This document shows positions 9,186-17,943 of a stretch of 64,000 nt of DNA, one piece after another. Numbering within the stretch: the first letter of the stretch is position 1; each line of letters begins with the position of its first letter. The stretch spans positions 434,001 through 498,000 of the forward strand of contig CAWHVG010000002.1 of NCBI GenBank assembly GCA_963832725.1, written 5' to 3'. The notes below the pieces were generated by a model, which saw nothing but the letters and a program-made list of their open reading frames with translations, did no database searches and was not told where the DNA came from. The stretch comes from JAEZBP01 sp963832725 (GTDB taxonomy: Bacteria; Myxococcota_A; Polyangia; Polyangiales; Sandaracinaceae). The translations under genes were made by a program, and so were the position numbers.

Positions 9186-10326
9186 TCCCGCGAAAACGGA
9201 CGGCGATCATTCGCGGTCATCGCGCTCGTGCCAGAGGCTCATGTGCGTCGCGTGTCTCGAGGTACGCGCCCGGCCGGTCGAAGCGGTCGTATCATCCATC
9301 GCGGCCTCTTCGCCGAGACGTGGCAACACACAATGGAGCTTTCGTTGGGTCATTCTTTCGAGACGATGGGGCACGGAGCTCCTGCACGACTCAACCCAAG
9401 CCGCGGGGCCAGCCGGGTGCGCGTTTCCGGTCGCGGCACGACGCGGAATCGGCGCCGGGCACTCGGCCACCGCAGCCGATGTCACCACGTGTCGCCCCAC
9501 GAGGGCGGCGCGAGCGCCTCGGAACCGACTGCAGGCGCAGCCCGGGACAGGGCGGAGGCATCGGATCGAGTCTCGACCCCCGGCTCGAACGCTCGCGAGC
9601 GTCCGGATCGCTCCTCGACCCCACCCGGACATCACCGCGATCGGTCCACGGCGGTGTGCACACCCCCCAAAAAGGCAGCCCGACCTCTCAAAAACAAATT
9701 CGAGGCAGCCGAGAGAGCCACCTCGACCTCGGAAGCGGGGTGTCGACACGCCGCCGGCGAGGTCCGCGAGGTCTCGGGCGGGGGGTCGAGGCCGCCGGAT
9801 TGAGGTCGCGGCTGTCCAAACCCGGCGTCGGGGCGCAGTTTTCGCGTACGCGCTGATTCGAGCGGGGTGTCGAATCGAATTTTCGACGGCCCGGGTGATC
9901 TCGGGCGGGTGTGGAGGAAGAGATTGGGAGGGTGCGGACGTCCTCTCGGCGCTCCGAGTCCGCCGGCCGCCGCCTCGAGGGGCCCGGTCGAGGCTCCGAG
10001 ACCACGACGAAGGGGGGGCCGCCCCCCCCGTCGGAACGATTCACAGCCGGCGCCGGGTGCCGGTCACCTCCCCCCCGGCCAATGCCGGCGGCCGACCGCC
10101 GCGCAGCGCCAAAACGTTGCCGACTACTATCGACGCCCGGAAGTCCGATCCGGGTTTCCTTGCAGCGTCTGGCAACCCTCCCCCGCAAGCGGGGCTCCCA
10201 TCCCACACTGTCCGACGGACCGAACTTCCGGTTCGTCGTACTACGACGAGGTCGAGACGGCGGAAGGCCGGGAGGAGAAGAGGTCGGTCGGCCCCACGAA
10301 AGGCGCGGCGTCGCCGTCATCCTCCG
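9186..10326. other. 1.1-kb stretch without a convincing gene
   Basis: Open frames occur on both strands but are Arg/Pro/Ser-rich, carry no recognisable motif, lack ribosome sites and do not show the codon pattern of neighbours. The stretch has unusual homopolymers (runs of C and G near 10010-10035 and A runs near 9668-9690) and an inverted repeat at 10137-10231. It may be eroded accessory DNA. Confidence 0.6.
10137..10231. repeat. Inverted repeat with an inner GC hairpin
   Basis: CCGGAAGTCCGATCCG (10137-10152) is nearly complementary to CGGACCGAACTTCCGG (10216-10231; 14 of 16 positions). Between them lies CCCCGCAAGCGGGG, a tight self-complementary stretch. It could be a second small palindromic element or a terminator for the leftward genes at 10327-12842. 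No U-run follows, so a classical rho-independent terminator is not supported. Confidence 0.45.
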
Positions 10327-10554
10327 CTACACGCAGCGCTCGTCCCGTGAGACGCCGAGGTCTGCCAACGAGTCGCGCACTTCGTCCACCGTCTCCACCC
10401 AGACGTCGAACGTGCCCGCCGTCTCCTCGGTGAGGATGATGAACCCGCCGCCAGGGCTGGGATTGACGCGGACGCGCGTGACGCCGGTGTCGGCTGCGCC
10501 GACCTCCAGCCATGCCGAGAGCGGGATCGAGCTCATGCCACGCGAGCGTGCCAT
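10327..10554 (-). CDS. Small hypothetical protein
   Basis: A 75-residue protein with balanced composition (segments GVTRVRVNPSPGGGFIILTE and FDVWVETVDEVRDSLADLGV), which reads like a folded soluble domain of strands followed by a helix. It has no signal peptide. It lies 30 bp downstream of the lipoprotein gene on the same strand and may be the last gene of that operon. Met1 (10554) or Met7 could be the start; neither has a strong ribosome site. No family recognised. Confidence 0.55.
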   Translation of the reverse strand: MARSRGMSSIPLSAWLEVGAADTGVTRVRVNPSPGGGFIILTEETAGTFDVWVETVDEVRDSLADLGVSRDERCV

Positions 10555-10584
10555 CCCGATGCGCTCGCGACACGCCGCGGGAGC

Positions 10585-11145
10585 TCAGCGCGAGCAGGCG
10601 GGCGGCGGGTCGTCGCCCGGGCCGGGCACGATGAAGCGGTCCGCGCTCAGCGTCTCGCCGGCCGGGGTCGTCAGGGTCGCGCTGACGTGGAGGAGCTGGC
10701 CCATCGAGCACGAGGGATCGGCGAGGATGGCGGGCCAGCCGAGATAGCTCCTGCCGCCCTCGGCGTCGGGCGGATCGAAGCGCACGCCGAGGCTGGTGGT
10801 CTGGGGCGGCGCGCTCTCGTCGGCGGGCTGGAGCTCGATCGTGAGGCTGCCGGCGTCCATCGTCGGATTGTTCACTTGGACCGCGACCCAGACGTGCCAG
10901 CCGCCCTGGATGCCGTGGATCATGGGCAGGGTGTCGCCGTCCTCGACAGACTCGAACTGCACGGTGCCGGTGCCGAGCTCCAGGCTCGCCCCCTGGTGGT
11001 CGACCTGGGAGGCGCAGCCCGTGGCGACGACGAGCGCGGCGAGGACGAGCTCGGCGAGGACGAGCGCCGGCGGCCGGAAGCTCGATCCGGGTCGCTGCAG
11101 ACCGCGCTTCGAGCTTCGGGACGACGCGACGGCTCGCGCGCGCAT
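10585..11145 (-). CDS. Putative lipoprotein, unknown function
   Basis: A 186-residue protein with an Arg-rich N-terminus, a hydrophobic stretch and a lipobox (VVATGCAS) at about residue 44, so it is probably exported and lipidated. The mature part looks beta-rich (WHVWVAVQVNN, TIELQP, LLHVSATLTTPAGE), similar in feel to an immunoglobulin-like domain; no family is recognised. The start at 11145 has GGAGGAGC upstream, and this ribosome site overlaps the expected end (TGA at 11150-11152) of the DUF2330 gene, so the two genes are probably co-translated. Confidence 0.75.
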   Translation of the reverse strand: MRARAVASSRSSKRGLQRPGSSFRPPALVLAELVLAALVVATGCASQVDHQGASLELGTGTVQFESVEDGDTLPMIHGIQGGWHVWVAVQVNNPTMDAGSLTIELQPADESAPPQTTSLGVRFDPPDAEGGRSYLGWPAILADPSCSMGQLLHVSATLTTPAGETLSADRFIVPGPGDDPPPACSR

Positions 11146-11149
11146 CGGT

Positions 11150-12842
11150 TCAGCTCCTCCGCGCCACCCGGCGGCGTCCGAGCAGCGCGGCGGCGAGCCC
11201 GAGCAGCGCGAGCGGTCCGAGCGGCGCGTCGGCGCCGAGCGCGATTCTGGCAGCCCGAATGGGGCGGCCCGTCGACCGTCGCGTTGTGCGTGTGCAGGGC
11301 CGCGGCGATGGTGTCGGTGTTGTCGGTGAGGACGTTGCCGCTGCCCGTCGTGCCCACGCGGAGGATGCGGGCGTTGGCGGGCATCGCGCCGTCGCCCACC
11401 GTGAAGGGCCAGGTGGTGCCGGTGCCGCGCACGGTGTCACCGCTGCTCAAGACCACGCGCCAGGGAGCCTCGCTCTGGTTGACGCTGGGCGAGCACTCGA
11501 TCACCCGGTCGGCGGTGTGCGCGTTCGAGACGTCACCGAGGTCCGCGTTGAAGTCGAACGAGGGGTCGCGGGTCATCTCGGCGGCCGACATCGTCGTGTA
11601 GAAACGCGTGATGTAGGGCTGCGCCTCGAAGAGCGCGCGCGTGGCCTCCATGGGGTCGATCACGTCCTGCTGAACCGCGTCGAGGAAGGCGGCCGGGTCG
11701 AAGCCGTCGATGTCGGTGGTGCTCGGGTCGAAGTAGCAGCTGACGCAGGTGAGCACCTGATCGAGGGTCGTGCCCGCCGGCAGGGGGAGGTTCCCGGACA
11801 GCGCGTCACGCATGCCGTCGAGACCGCCGAGCGTGCCGAGCGTGTTCGAGAGGAGCTCGCCCTCCCGGCCCGTCCACGACTGCCCCTGGATGTTGCTCCA
11901 TTGGTCGCGCTCCCAGGGCGCGAAGATGACGTCGGGCAGCGGGCTGGCGTCGCCCGCCATCTCCGTCACGAAGCCCTGACCACCCGCCTGGTCGGCGGCC
12001 GCGTTCACCACGTCGTTGTAGTTGCTGCTCGGGTTGAGCCAGTTGATCAGCGCCTCGTTCAGCTCGAGCGACATGTAGTTGGCGGGGACCGCGCGATGCT
12101 CGCCGAGCACCCAGACCATGACGCCCATGTTCTCCACCGTGGCCACGGCGGTGGGCCGGATCGGGATCGACGCGAGGCCGGTGCCGAAGCCGATCGTCAC
12201 CGGGCGGATCGAGCCCGTGTCGTTGCCCTTCGTGAGGCGGAACGCGAGCAGGTTCATGCCGCCCTCGAGATAGGGCTCGAGGAGCGCCGCGCCGGCGTCG
12301 TCGATGTCGTAGTTCTGCGCGTGGAGCCAGTCGACGGCGACCGTCGAGAGCGGCGTGGCCGTGGGATTGACGGAGATGATCACGTAGTCGTAGGGACCGA
12401 CGGAGCCCGAGTCGATGACGCTGACCGGCGGGCCGCCGCCATCGGACATCGCCGCGCCGGCGTCGACGGCACCGCTGAACGCGCCGGGGACGCCGCGCAG
12501 GCCACCGCTGTCGCTGCAAGTACCTTCGACCGTCGTGTTCAGCGTGTACTGCGGGTTCGTCGCCTGCTGCAGGCGCGTGAACGCCGCGTTGGACGAGACG
12601 CCCACGTCCGGGCTACCGGCGACCGGCAGAACCCACCCGAAGTGCTCGGCCAGGCCCGAGTACTGGATCTGGATGATTGCCGTCACGCTCCCGTCCGCGC
12701 CGCGCGCGAACACGATGCGCTCGGCGGACTGATTGACCGGCCGCGAGCTGTCGCAGAAGAGGCCGCCGCAGGCGTGTGCGGGGCGGGGCGCCAGGACCAG
12801 CGCGGAGAGCGCGGCGGCGAAGATGAGCGATGCGTTACGCAT
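11150..12842 (-). CDS. DUF2330 secreted protein with MYXO-CTERM tail (tail out of frame)
   Basis: The start at 12842 gives a signal peptide (MRNASLIFAAALSALVLAP, then AHACGGLFCD), the CGGLFC opening typical of DUF2330 proteins. The following ~530 residues match the family style: FARGADGSVTAIIQIQYSG, FGWVLPVAGSP, YDYVIISV, LAFRLTKGND, DVIFAPWERD, YITRFYTTMSAAEMTRDP. After SGCQN (about 11250) the frame runs into Arg/Ala nonsense. The +1 frame instead gives ALGADAPLGPLALLGLAAAL and GRRRVARRS, ending in a TGA at 11150-11152. This is a proper MYXO-CTERM tail (Gly-Cys, membrane segment, Arg cluster). A single extra base near 11240-11250 is the simplest explanation. Function of DUF2330 is unknown; localisation would be the outer surface. 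Confidence 0.8.
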
Positions 12843-13047
12843 GTCGAAGGACCTCGTCGAGCAAAAAGACGACGCTGGCCACAGCAGGTTCCGGGCCATG
12901 CGACGTCGCGGGCAATGCGGGCTTCGCAAGCGTGCAGCCGGCTCACTGCGGCACACGGCGGGCGATTTCGCCCGCTCCTCGCTTCGCTCGGGGCGCGTCG
13001 CAGGCGTTCCGCGCGAAGGCACACGACGTGCTGGAGCGAGCCCGACG

Positions 13048-13743
13048 ATGACGACGCGCAAAGGCCAGACCCAGGCGGTGCACGCGGTGCTGATGATCAC
13101 GTTCGCGGCGGGGTGCTCCGCCGGAGCGCCTGTCACGGCCAAGCTCTCGGAGTGCGGGCTCTTGAGCGACGGCGATGTCGGGACGCGCGTGACCGGTCGC
13201 TTCTATCAGCCCACCGACTGCTACCGGCAGTGCCTCGACGGTGCGAGCTGCGCGGAGCTCCAGGGCGCGCTCTGCGGCACCTCCATCGATCTCTTGCGCC
13301 GTTGCGACGAGCGCTGCGCGCATCACTGCGACGACGGGACCCTGATCGCGGTCGAGGACGTCTGCGATGGCGCGATGCAGTGCGCGGGCGGGGAGGACGA
13401 GCGTGGCTGCCCGACGCTGGCGTGCATGGACGGAAGCACGACGACCGGCGCGGCGTGCGACGGGCGCTGGGACTGCCCGGACGGGAGCGACGAGCAGGGC
13501 TGCCCGAGCTGCGAGTCCCGCTGGGGCGGCACCATGCCGATCGACAGCTCGATTCGCTGCGACGGCTACATGGCGTGTGCCGACGGCTCGGATGAACAGG
13601 ACTGCCCCGAGTACCGATGCGACGACGGCACGACGTTCACCTATCCCGAGGGGTCCTCGCGCCGCTGCGACGGATGGACGCTCTGTCCGGATGGGTCGGA
13701 CGAAGCCGGGTGTGCCGAGCTCACGCTGACGTGCGGTGCGTAG
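13048..13743 (+). CDS. Lipoprotein with LDL-receptor class A-like repeats
   Basis: A 231-residue protein with a lipobox (MITFAAGCSAG) near residue 23. From about residue 90 it carries four LDLa-like modules marked by repeated CDGxxxC and DGSDExxC: VCDGAMQCAGGEDERGC, ACDGRWDCPDGSDEQGC, RCDGYMACADGSDEQDC and RCDGWTLCPDGSDEAGC. In animal LDLa domains these acidic residues bind calcium and the cysteines form three disulfides; here the modules look slightly shorter. The ATG at 13048 follows GAGCGAGCCCGAC, a weak ribosome site; upstream in-frame codons lack signal character. It is transcribed divergently from the DUF2330 gene across ~205 bp. Ligand unknown. Confidence 0.75.
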   Translation: MTTRKGQTQAVHAVLMITFAAGCSAGAPVTAKLSECGLLSDGDVGTRVTGRFYQPTDCYRQCLDGASCAELQGALCGTSIDLLRRCDERCAHHCDDGTLIAVEDVCDGAMQCAGGEDERGCPTLACMDGSTTTGAACDGRWDCPDGSDEQGCPSCESRWGGTMPIDSSIRCDGYMACADGSDEQDCPEYRCDDGTTFTYPEGSSRRCDGWTLCPDGSDEAGCAELTLTCGA

Positions 13744-13792
13744 CAGTCCGTCGAAGAACCTCGCGAGGAGGCTTTCGGGCAGGACGAGCGAT

Positions 13793-14182
13793 TCAGCGTG
13801 AGGCGGCTCTCCGATCGCCCAGCGTGAAGCCGCGCACCAAGCCGGCGATGGCGAGCAGGAGCGGGAGCGCACAGCCGAGCGCGCCGCAGATGAGGTTCCA
13901 GCTCGCCTCGCGCTGGCCCTCTGCGTGCAACATCTCCCGTGCTGCGGGGTCCACGGTGGCCAGCGCGGCGTTCACGACGTTCATCGCGTAGAAGTAGCCG
14001 AACACGCCGACCGCCGCCGTGGTGAGGGCCGTCAGGAGCGCCGCGCTCGCGAACCCGATCGCCAACGCGCGCCGCTTGGCGAAGAACGCCCCGACCACCG
14101 CCGCGATGGCCAGCGGGTGCGCCATGAGCGCGCAGGCCAAGATGGGGTACATGGTCCAGCCGCCCTCGATGAAGGGAGTCAT
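13793..14182 (-). CDS. Small membrane protein resembling MotA/TolQ/ExbB N-terminus
   Basis: A 129-residue protein with about four hydrophobic segments (MYPILACALMAHPLAIAAVV, ALAIGFASAALLTALTTAAV, a short re-entrant stretch, ALPLLLAIAGLVRGF). It begins MTPFIEGGWTMYPIL, the GGW-xMYPIL opening common in TolQ/ExbB/MotA proton-channel subunits and in stand-alone myxobacterial relatives. It is much shorter than a full TolQ and has no adjacent ExbD/TolR. It converges with the LDLa lipoprotein gene (49 bp between stops). Role unknown; an inner-membrane location is predicted. Confidence 0.6.
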   Translation of the reverse strand: MTPFIEGGWTMYPILACALMAHPLAIAAVVGAFFAKRRALAIGFASAALLTALTTAAVGVFGYFYAMNVVNAALATVDPAAREMLHAEGQREASWNLICGALGCALPLLLAIAGLVRGFTLGDRRAASR

Positions 14183-14383
14183 CGACGGGGAGGCTCCCGA
14201 ACGACGTGCTTGCTGTCAACGGACGTGAGCGGGCTCGAGAGGCTGTCGGCGAGCCGGACCGCGATGGAGACGGTCCCCGCGTCGCGGCGCCGTGACGAGT
14301 CGTGCGAACGCAGCGCGACGAACGGCAACGCTGCGGATGGGGTCGGAGCGGCCGCAGGCGACGGGAGATTCCGTGGACGCCCT

Positions 14384-15379
14384 TCAGCGACGCCTCGGTC
14401 CCGAGCGCCAGAGGGCGAGCACGACGAAGCCGGTGACCACGAGCACGAGCTGCACGACGTGGGCGAGGAGCGCGATGGCGGTCGCCTGCGCCACCGTGGC
14501 GTGCAGCGTCCCCGCCGCCAGCGCGAACGCGCCCTCGCTCGCGCCGAGCTGGCCGGGGATCATCACGCCGATCGCCGCCACGACGAGGTACACACCGTGG
14601 AGCGCGAGCGCCTCCACCACGCCGGGCTGGGCGCCTACCGCCGCCGCCAGCACCGCGAAGTGCGCGGTCTGAAGGGTCCGCCCGAGCATCATCGTGAGCA
14701 CGGGGCCCGGCGGGAAGAGCGAGGTGGCGCGCGAGGTCGCGTGGAACGCCTCCACGTGCGGCGCCAGCTTCGGAAAGCGTTTCGTCAGCGCGGCGCCGAC
14801 GCGCTCGTAGCGAGCCGCCGCGCGGATCGCCAGGCCGCACACGTTCAACGTGAGGACGTGCGCCAAGAGCGCCCAGGTCAAGAGCGACGCGCCGCTCGTC
14901 ACCCACGCCGCCGCGAGGCAGGCGATCGAGAAGGTGCCCGAGGAGATCAGCGTGTTGGCCTGGTTCGCCGTCCCGAGCGCCGCCGCCGAGCCGCCGCCGG
15001 TCCAGCGCGCGAGCAAGCTCGCTTTCACCGCCTCCGCCGTCGCGCGCCCCGCGGGCGCCACGCCCATCACCGCGAACGCGACCAGGTGCGCGGCGAACAT
15101 CGGCAGCGCCGGCACACGCCGCTCGGGCTCCAGCGTGAGCTGGCTCGCGACCGCGTCCGCGGCCACCCGACCGAGCTCGAACGCGAGCGCCAGCGGCAAC
15201 CAGGCGAGCGCCGGTACGAGCACGCGGGCGATGGCCTCGGGGCCGACGTCGCGAACGACCAGCACGACGGCACCCACGCCGGCCAGCGCCAGCACCACGC
15301 GGAGGGCGACCCACAGCCTCGCCCGCGATCGCGGCGGCGCCTCCGGTGCGAGCGCTACGTCGAGCGCGGGCTCGGTCAC
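14384..15379 (-). CDS. Flippase-like integral membrane protein (lysylphosphatidylglycerol-synthase TM family)
   Basis: A 331-residue protein with about eight hydrophobic segments, including VALRVVLALAGVGAVVLVV, ALLAHVLTLNVCGLAI and ATAIALLAHVVQLVLVVTGF. The layout and the stretch VMIPGQLGASEGAFALAAG fit the UPF0104/LPG_synthase_TM (AglD-like) family, often linked with lipid or glycolipid translocation. The GTG start at 15379 overlaps the TGA of the upstream transporter gene (GTGA), so the two are translationally coupled. What it moves is not known from sequence; the partner suggests a link with envelope metal stress, which is an inference. Confidence 0.7.
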   Translation of the reverse strand: MTEPALDVALAPEAPPRSRARLWVALRVVLALAGVGAVVLVVRDVGPEAIARVLVPALAWLPLALAFELGRVAADAVASQLTLEPERRVPALPMFAAHLVAFAVMGVAPAGRATAEAVKASLLARWTGGGSAAALGTANQANTLISSGTFSIACLAAAWVTSGASLLTWALLAHVLTLNVCGLAIRAAARYERVGAALTKRFPKLAPHVEAFHATSRATSLFPPGPVLTMMLGRTLQTAHFAVLAAAVGAQPGVVEALALHGVYLVVAAIGVMIPGQLGASEGAFALAAGTLHATVAQATAIALLAHVVQLVLVVTGFVVLALWRSGPRRR

Positions 15380-17361
15380 GACGCGTCGCGCTCGAGCACC
15401 GCTACCGCCTGGTCGTGGTCGTCGCGGCATCCGTGGGCGTGGTCGGCGTGCTCGTGGCCGCCGTCGCATCCGTGCGCGTGGTCGGCGTGGTCGTGGCCGC
15501 CGTCGCATCCGTGCGCGTGATCGGCGTGGTCGTGGCCGCAACCATCGTCGCAGCCGTCGTCGCATCCGTCGTCGCATCCGTGCGCGTGATCGGCGTGTCC
15601 GTGGTCGTGGCCGCAACCGTCGTCGCAGCCGTCGTCGCCACCTCCCGTGCCGAGGGACTCGCCGAGGCTGGCCAGCCAGCCGCGCAGACCGGCGCGCGCG
15701 ATGCTGCGGAGCAGCGCCACCGCCAAGAGCGCCGCGGCTACCCAGGCGATCCACGCGTGGTCGTGCGCGCTGGCCGCCTCGACGGCCGGCACCACCGAGA
15801 AGCCGCTCGCGTCCAGCGCCAGCGCCAGCGCCCACGCGCCGAGGACCAGCGCCACCACCCCGGACGCGGCCGCGCGCCCGCCGTAGCTCTTGCGCAGAAA
15901 GCCGACGGTGGCGATGTTCGTCGCCGGCCCGAGCAGGAGCCCGACCAGCACGGCGCCCGGGCTCAGCCCCTTGGCCAAGAGCACCGCTGCCAGCGGCGTG
16001 GCCGACGCGGCGCAGACGTAGCTCGGCACCGCCAGCAGCGTGACGATCAGGATGTCGAGCCCGAAGGGCCTCAGTCCGTCGAGCGCGCGGTCGCCCAGCG
16101 TCGCCTGCACGTAGGCGGCGGCGATCAGTCCCACCACCGTCCACGGCGCGATGTGGTGCACCAGCTCGTCGAAGTTGGAGAGCGCCCGCACGATGAAGGG
16201 GCCGCTCGCCTTCTCGCCGCCCTCGCGCACCTCGTGCACAGCCTCGCGCGGCGCCCCGCGGTGCACCGCCAGCGCCGCGATCATGGCCAAGAGAAGCGCC
16301 GCTCCGAGCCGCATCACCGCGAAGGGCCAGCCGAGCAGCCGGCCGGTCAGGGCGAAGGTCTCCACGCCGAGCTCCGGCGTGGCCAGCAGGAACGCGACCA
16401 CCAGCGCCGGCCCCGCGCCGCGACGCCGCAGCGTGTGCGCCAGCGGGAGCACGCCGCACGCGCAGATGGGGATCGGCGCTCCGACGGCCGCGCCCACCAC
16501 CGCCTGCCGGAAGGGACCGCCGCGCAGCCAGCGGGAAGGCAGCCGGCCCGAGCTCCAAGCCGCGATCAGCGCTCCGATCACCAGCCCGAAGAGCAAGGCG
16601 GGCGCCGTCTCCAGCGAGAGCTCGACCAGCGCCTGGGCCACGCCCGCCCGGACGCTCGCCCCCTCGTGCTCGTGTCCGCCGACCAGCACCAGCCCGACGC
16701 CCGCCAGCACCGCGACCAGATCGACGAGCTGCTCGCGTGTCCCGCGCGGCCCGCTCTCCGCCTTCCAGTCGTGCACCACCACGTGCAGGAGCAGCCCGCC
16801 GACCGCGGCGGTGATCCACGGCTCGAAGCGCGCGAAGGCCTCGGTCGGCAAGAGCCCCGTCGCCGTCACGCCGAGCAGCGTCGCCGCCAAGAGCCCGCCG
16901 ACGCGGAACGCGGCCGCGCGCCAGCCGGAGCGAGCCTGGTAGGCGAGGGCGACCAGCGCCACCACCGGGATGGTGTGGGCCGAGAGCGCGAAGAGGATGT
17001 CGCCGTGGGTGTGACCGTCGTGGTGCGGGCCGGTGAACGTCGCCAACCCCACGCCGTCGGCCACCTTGTGGATCAAGAGCCCCACGTAGCCGAGCTCGAG
17101 CCCGACCGCGTCGCTCGCGCGTCCCACCCGGAGCGAGATCTTCGAGAGCGCGGTCGGCATCGCGCTCGCCAGCGCGAAGATCGGCAGCGCCCACAATCCG
17201 GCGCCGCCCAGCGCCTCGGGCAGGAGCTGTGAGAGCACGATGGCCAGCGCGCTGACCAGCGCGAACGTCCGCAGCGCCGCCAAGGAGCGGAAGCGCCCGC
17301 CGAGGCCGAGGAGGGCTCCGGCGATGTGGGACGAGAAGGCGATCGCGACCGGCAAGAGCAT
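15376..17361 (-). CDS. ZIP-like plus DUF318-type permease fusion with His/Asp/Cys-rich metal-binding tail
   Basis: A 661-residue inner-membrane transporter. The N-terminal ~200 residues resemble ZIP metal permeases (HKVADGVGLATFTGPHHDG, SAHTIPVVALVALAY). The middle is a permease of the DUF318/SO_0444 copper-zinc efflux type (GAAVGAPIPICACGVLPLAH, LLATPELGVETFAL, VPSYVCAASATPLAAV, GLLLGPATNIATVGFLRKSY). The last ~75 residues repeat HDHADHAHGCDGG and GCDDGCDDGC, surely a metal ligand zone. The start is set at the ATG 17361, where the membrane segment begins; 15 upstream codons are in frame but lie in the divergent promoter. The divergent Fur-family gene suggests metal control. Substrate (Zn, Cu or related) is inferred. 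Confidence 0.82.
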   Translation of the reverse strand: MLLPVAIAFSSHIAGALLGLGGRFRSLAALRTFALVSALAIVLSQLLPEALGGAGLWALPIFALASAMPTALSKISLRVGRASDAVGLELGYVGLLIHKVADGVGLATFTGPHHDGHTHGDILFALSAHTIPVVALVALAYQARSGWRAAAFRVGGLLAATLLGVTATGLLPTEAFARFEPWITAAVGGLLLHVVVHDWKAESGPRGTREQLVDLVAVLAGVGLVLVGGHEHEGASVRAGVAQALVELSLETAPALLFGLVIGALIAAWSSGRLPSRWLRGGPFRQAVVGAAVGAPIPICACGVLPLAHTLRRRGAGPALVVAFLLATPELGVETFALTGRLLGWPFAVMRLGAALLLAMIAALAVHRGAPREAVHEVREGGEKASGPFIVRALSNFDELVHHIAPWTVVGLIAAAYVQATLGDRALDGLRPFGLDILIVTLLAVPSYVCAASATPLAAVLLAKGLSPGAVLVGLLLGPATNIATVGFLRKSYGGRAAASGVVALVLGAWALALALDASGFSVVPAVEAASAHDHAWIAWVAAALLAVALLRSIARAGLRGWLASLGESLGTGGGDDGCDDGCGHDHGHADHAHGCDDGCDDGCDDGCGHDHADHAHGCDGGHDHADHAHGCDGGHEHADHAHGCRDDHDQAVAVLERDAS

Positions 17362-17468
17362 GACTGATGCAATTCGATTACGACAACTGGCGCTTTTCCA
17401 TAGCATGACGGAGCGGGGCGTGCTCTCGCGTTGTGCCCCGGGTACACGCCGGGTATACCTGAACGGCC
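17362..17468. promoter_or_regulatory. Divergent promoter region between metal transporter and Fur-family regulator
   Basis: This 107-bp gap has a local A/T-rich patch, TGATGCAATTCGATTACGAC (17365-17384), unusual in the window. It holds an imperfect dyad TGCAAT-TCG-ATTACGA; ATTACGA is also the half-site seen in Zur operators of Firmicutes. A related TGCAATTAC string occurs at 20959-20967 upstream of the ABC importer operon. Binding by the adjacent Fur-family protein is inferred. Confidence 0.4.
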
Positions 17469-17903
17469 GTGTCCGAGAACGCCAGCCCCCAAGCGCTCAA
17501 GCAGACGCTCCGCGCGTCGGGGCTCCGCGCGACCTCGGCCCGGGCGGCGGTGCTGCGCTGCCTCATGGAGGCGGACGGCCCGCTCACGCACGCAGACGTA
17601 TGCGAGCGGTTGTCCGACCACGACTTCGACCGCGCCACGCTCTACCGCAACCTGATCGACCTGACGGACGTCGGCCTGGCCACGCGCACCGATCTGGGCG
17701 ACCACCTGTGGCGCTTCGAGCTCGCCGGCCGCGAGCGCCACGACGAGGCCGCGCACCCGCACTTCGTGTGCAGCGGGTGTGGTGAGGTCCGCTGCCTGCC
17801 GGAAGAGGCGGTCGACCTGCGGGCGGTGCGCGGCGTCCCTCGCGCCGTGCGCCGCAAGAAGGTCGAGATCCAGATCCGCGGCCTCTGCAACGGCTGCGGC
17901 TGA
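17469..17903 (+). CDS. Fur/Zur-family metal-responsive transcriptional regulator
   Basis: A 144-residue protein starting at GTG 17469 (MSENASPQALKQTLRASGLR). The N-terminal winged helix has TSARAAVLRCL and the recognition region DFDRATLYRNLIDLTDVGLA. The dimerisation and metal domain has HPHFVCSGCGEVRCL, with a CxxC, and ends LCNGCG with the second CxxC, the structural zinc pattern of Fur family members. It is divergent from the metal transporter 17361 and lies next to an ABC importer. Which metal it senses cannot be decided; Zur or Fur-like roles are both possible. Confidence 0.9.
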   Translation: MSENASPQALKQTLRASGLRATSARAAVLRCLMEADGPLTHADVCERLSDHDFDRATLYRNLIDLTDVGLATRTDLGDHLWRFELAGRERHDEAAHPHFVCSGCGEVRCLPEEAVDLRAVRGVPRAVRRKKVEIQIRGLCNGCG

Positions 17904-17943
17904 GCTCGCACCGGTCCCTCGGCGGGGACGCTACAGCCGGCGG

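Noticed and set aside
9207..10433. Several 90-280 codon frames on both strands
   Set aside because: All are shadows with Arg/Ser/Pro-heavy composition and no motif.
14384..17194. 936-codon minus-strand frame
   Set aside because: Only its C-terminal 331 codons are a membrane protein; the upstream part is the wrong frame of the metal transporter gene.
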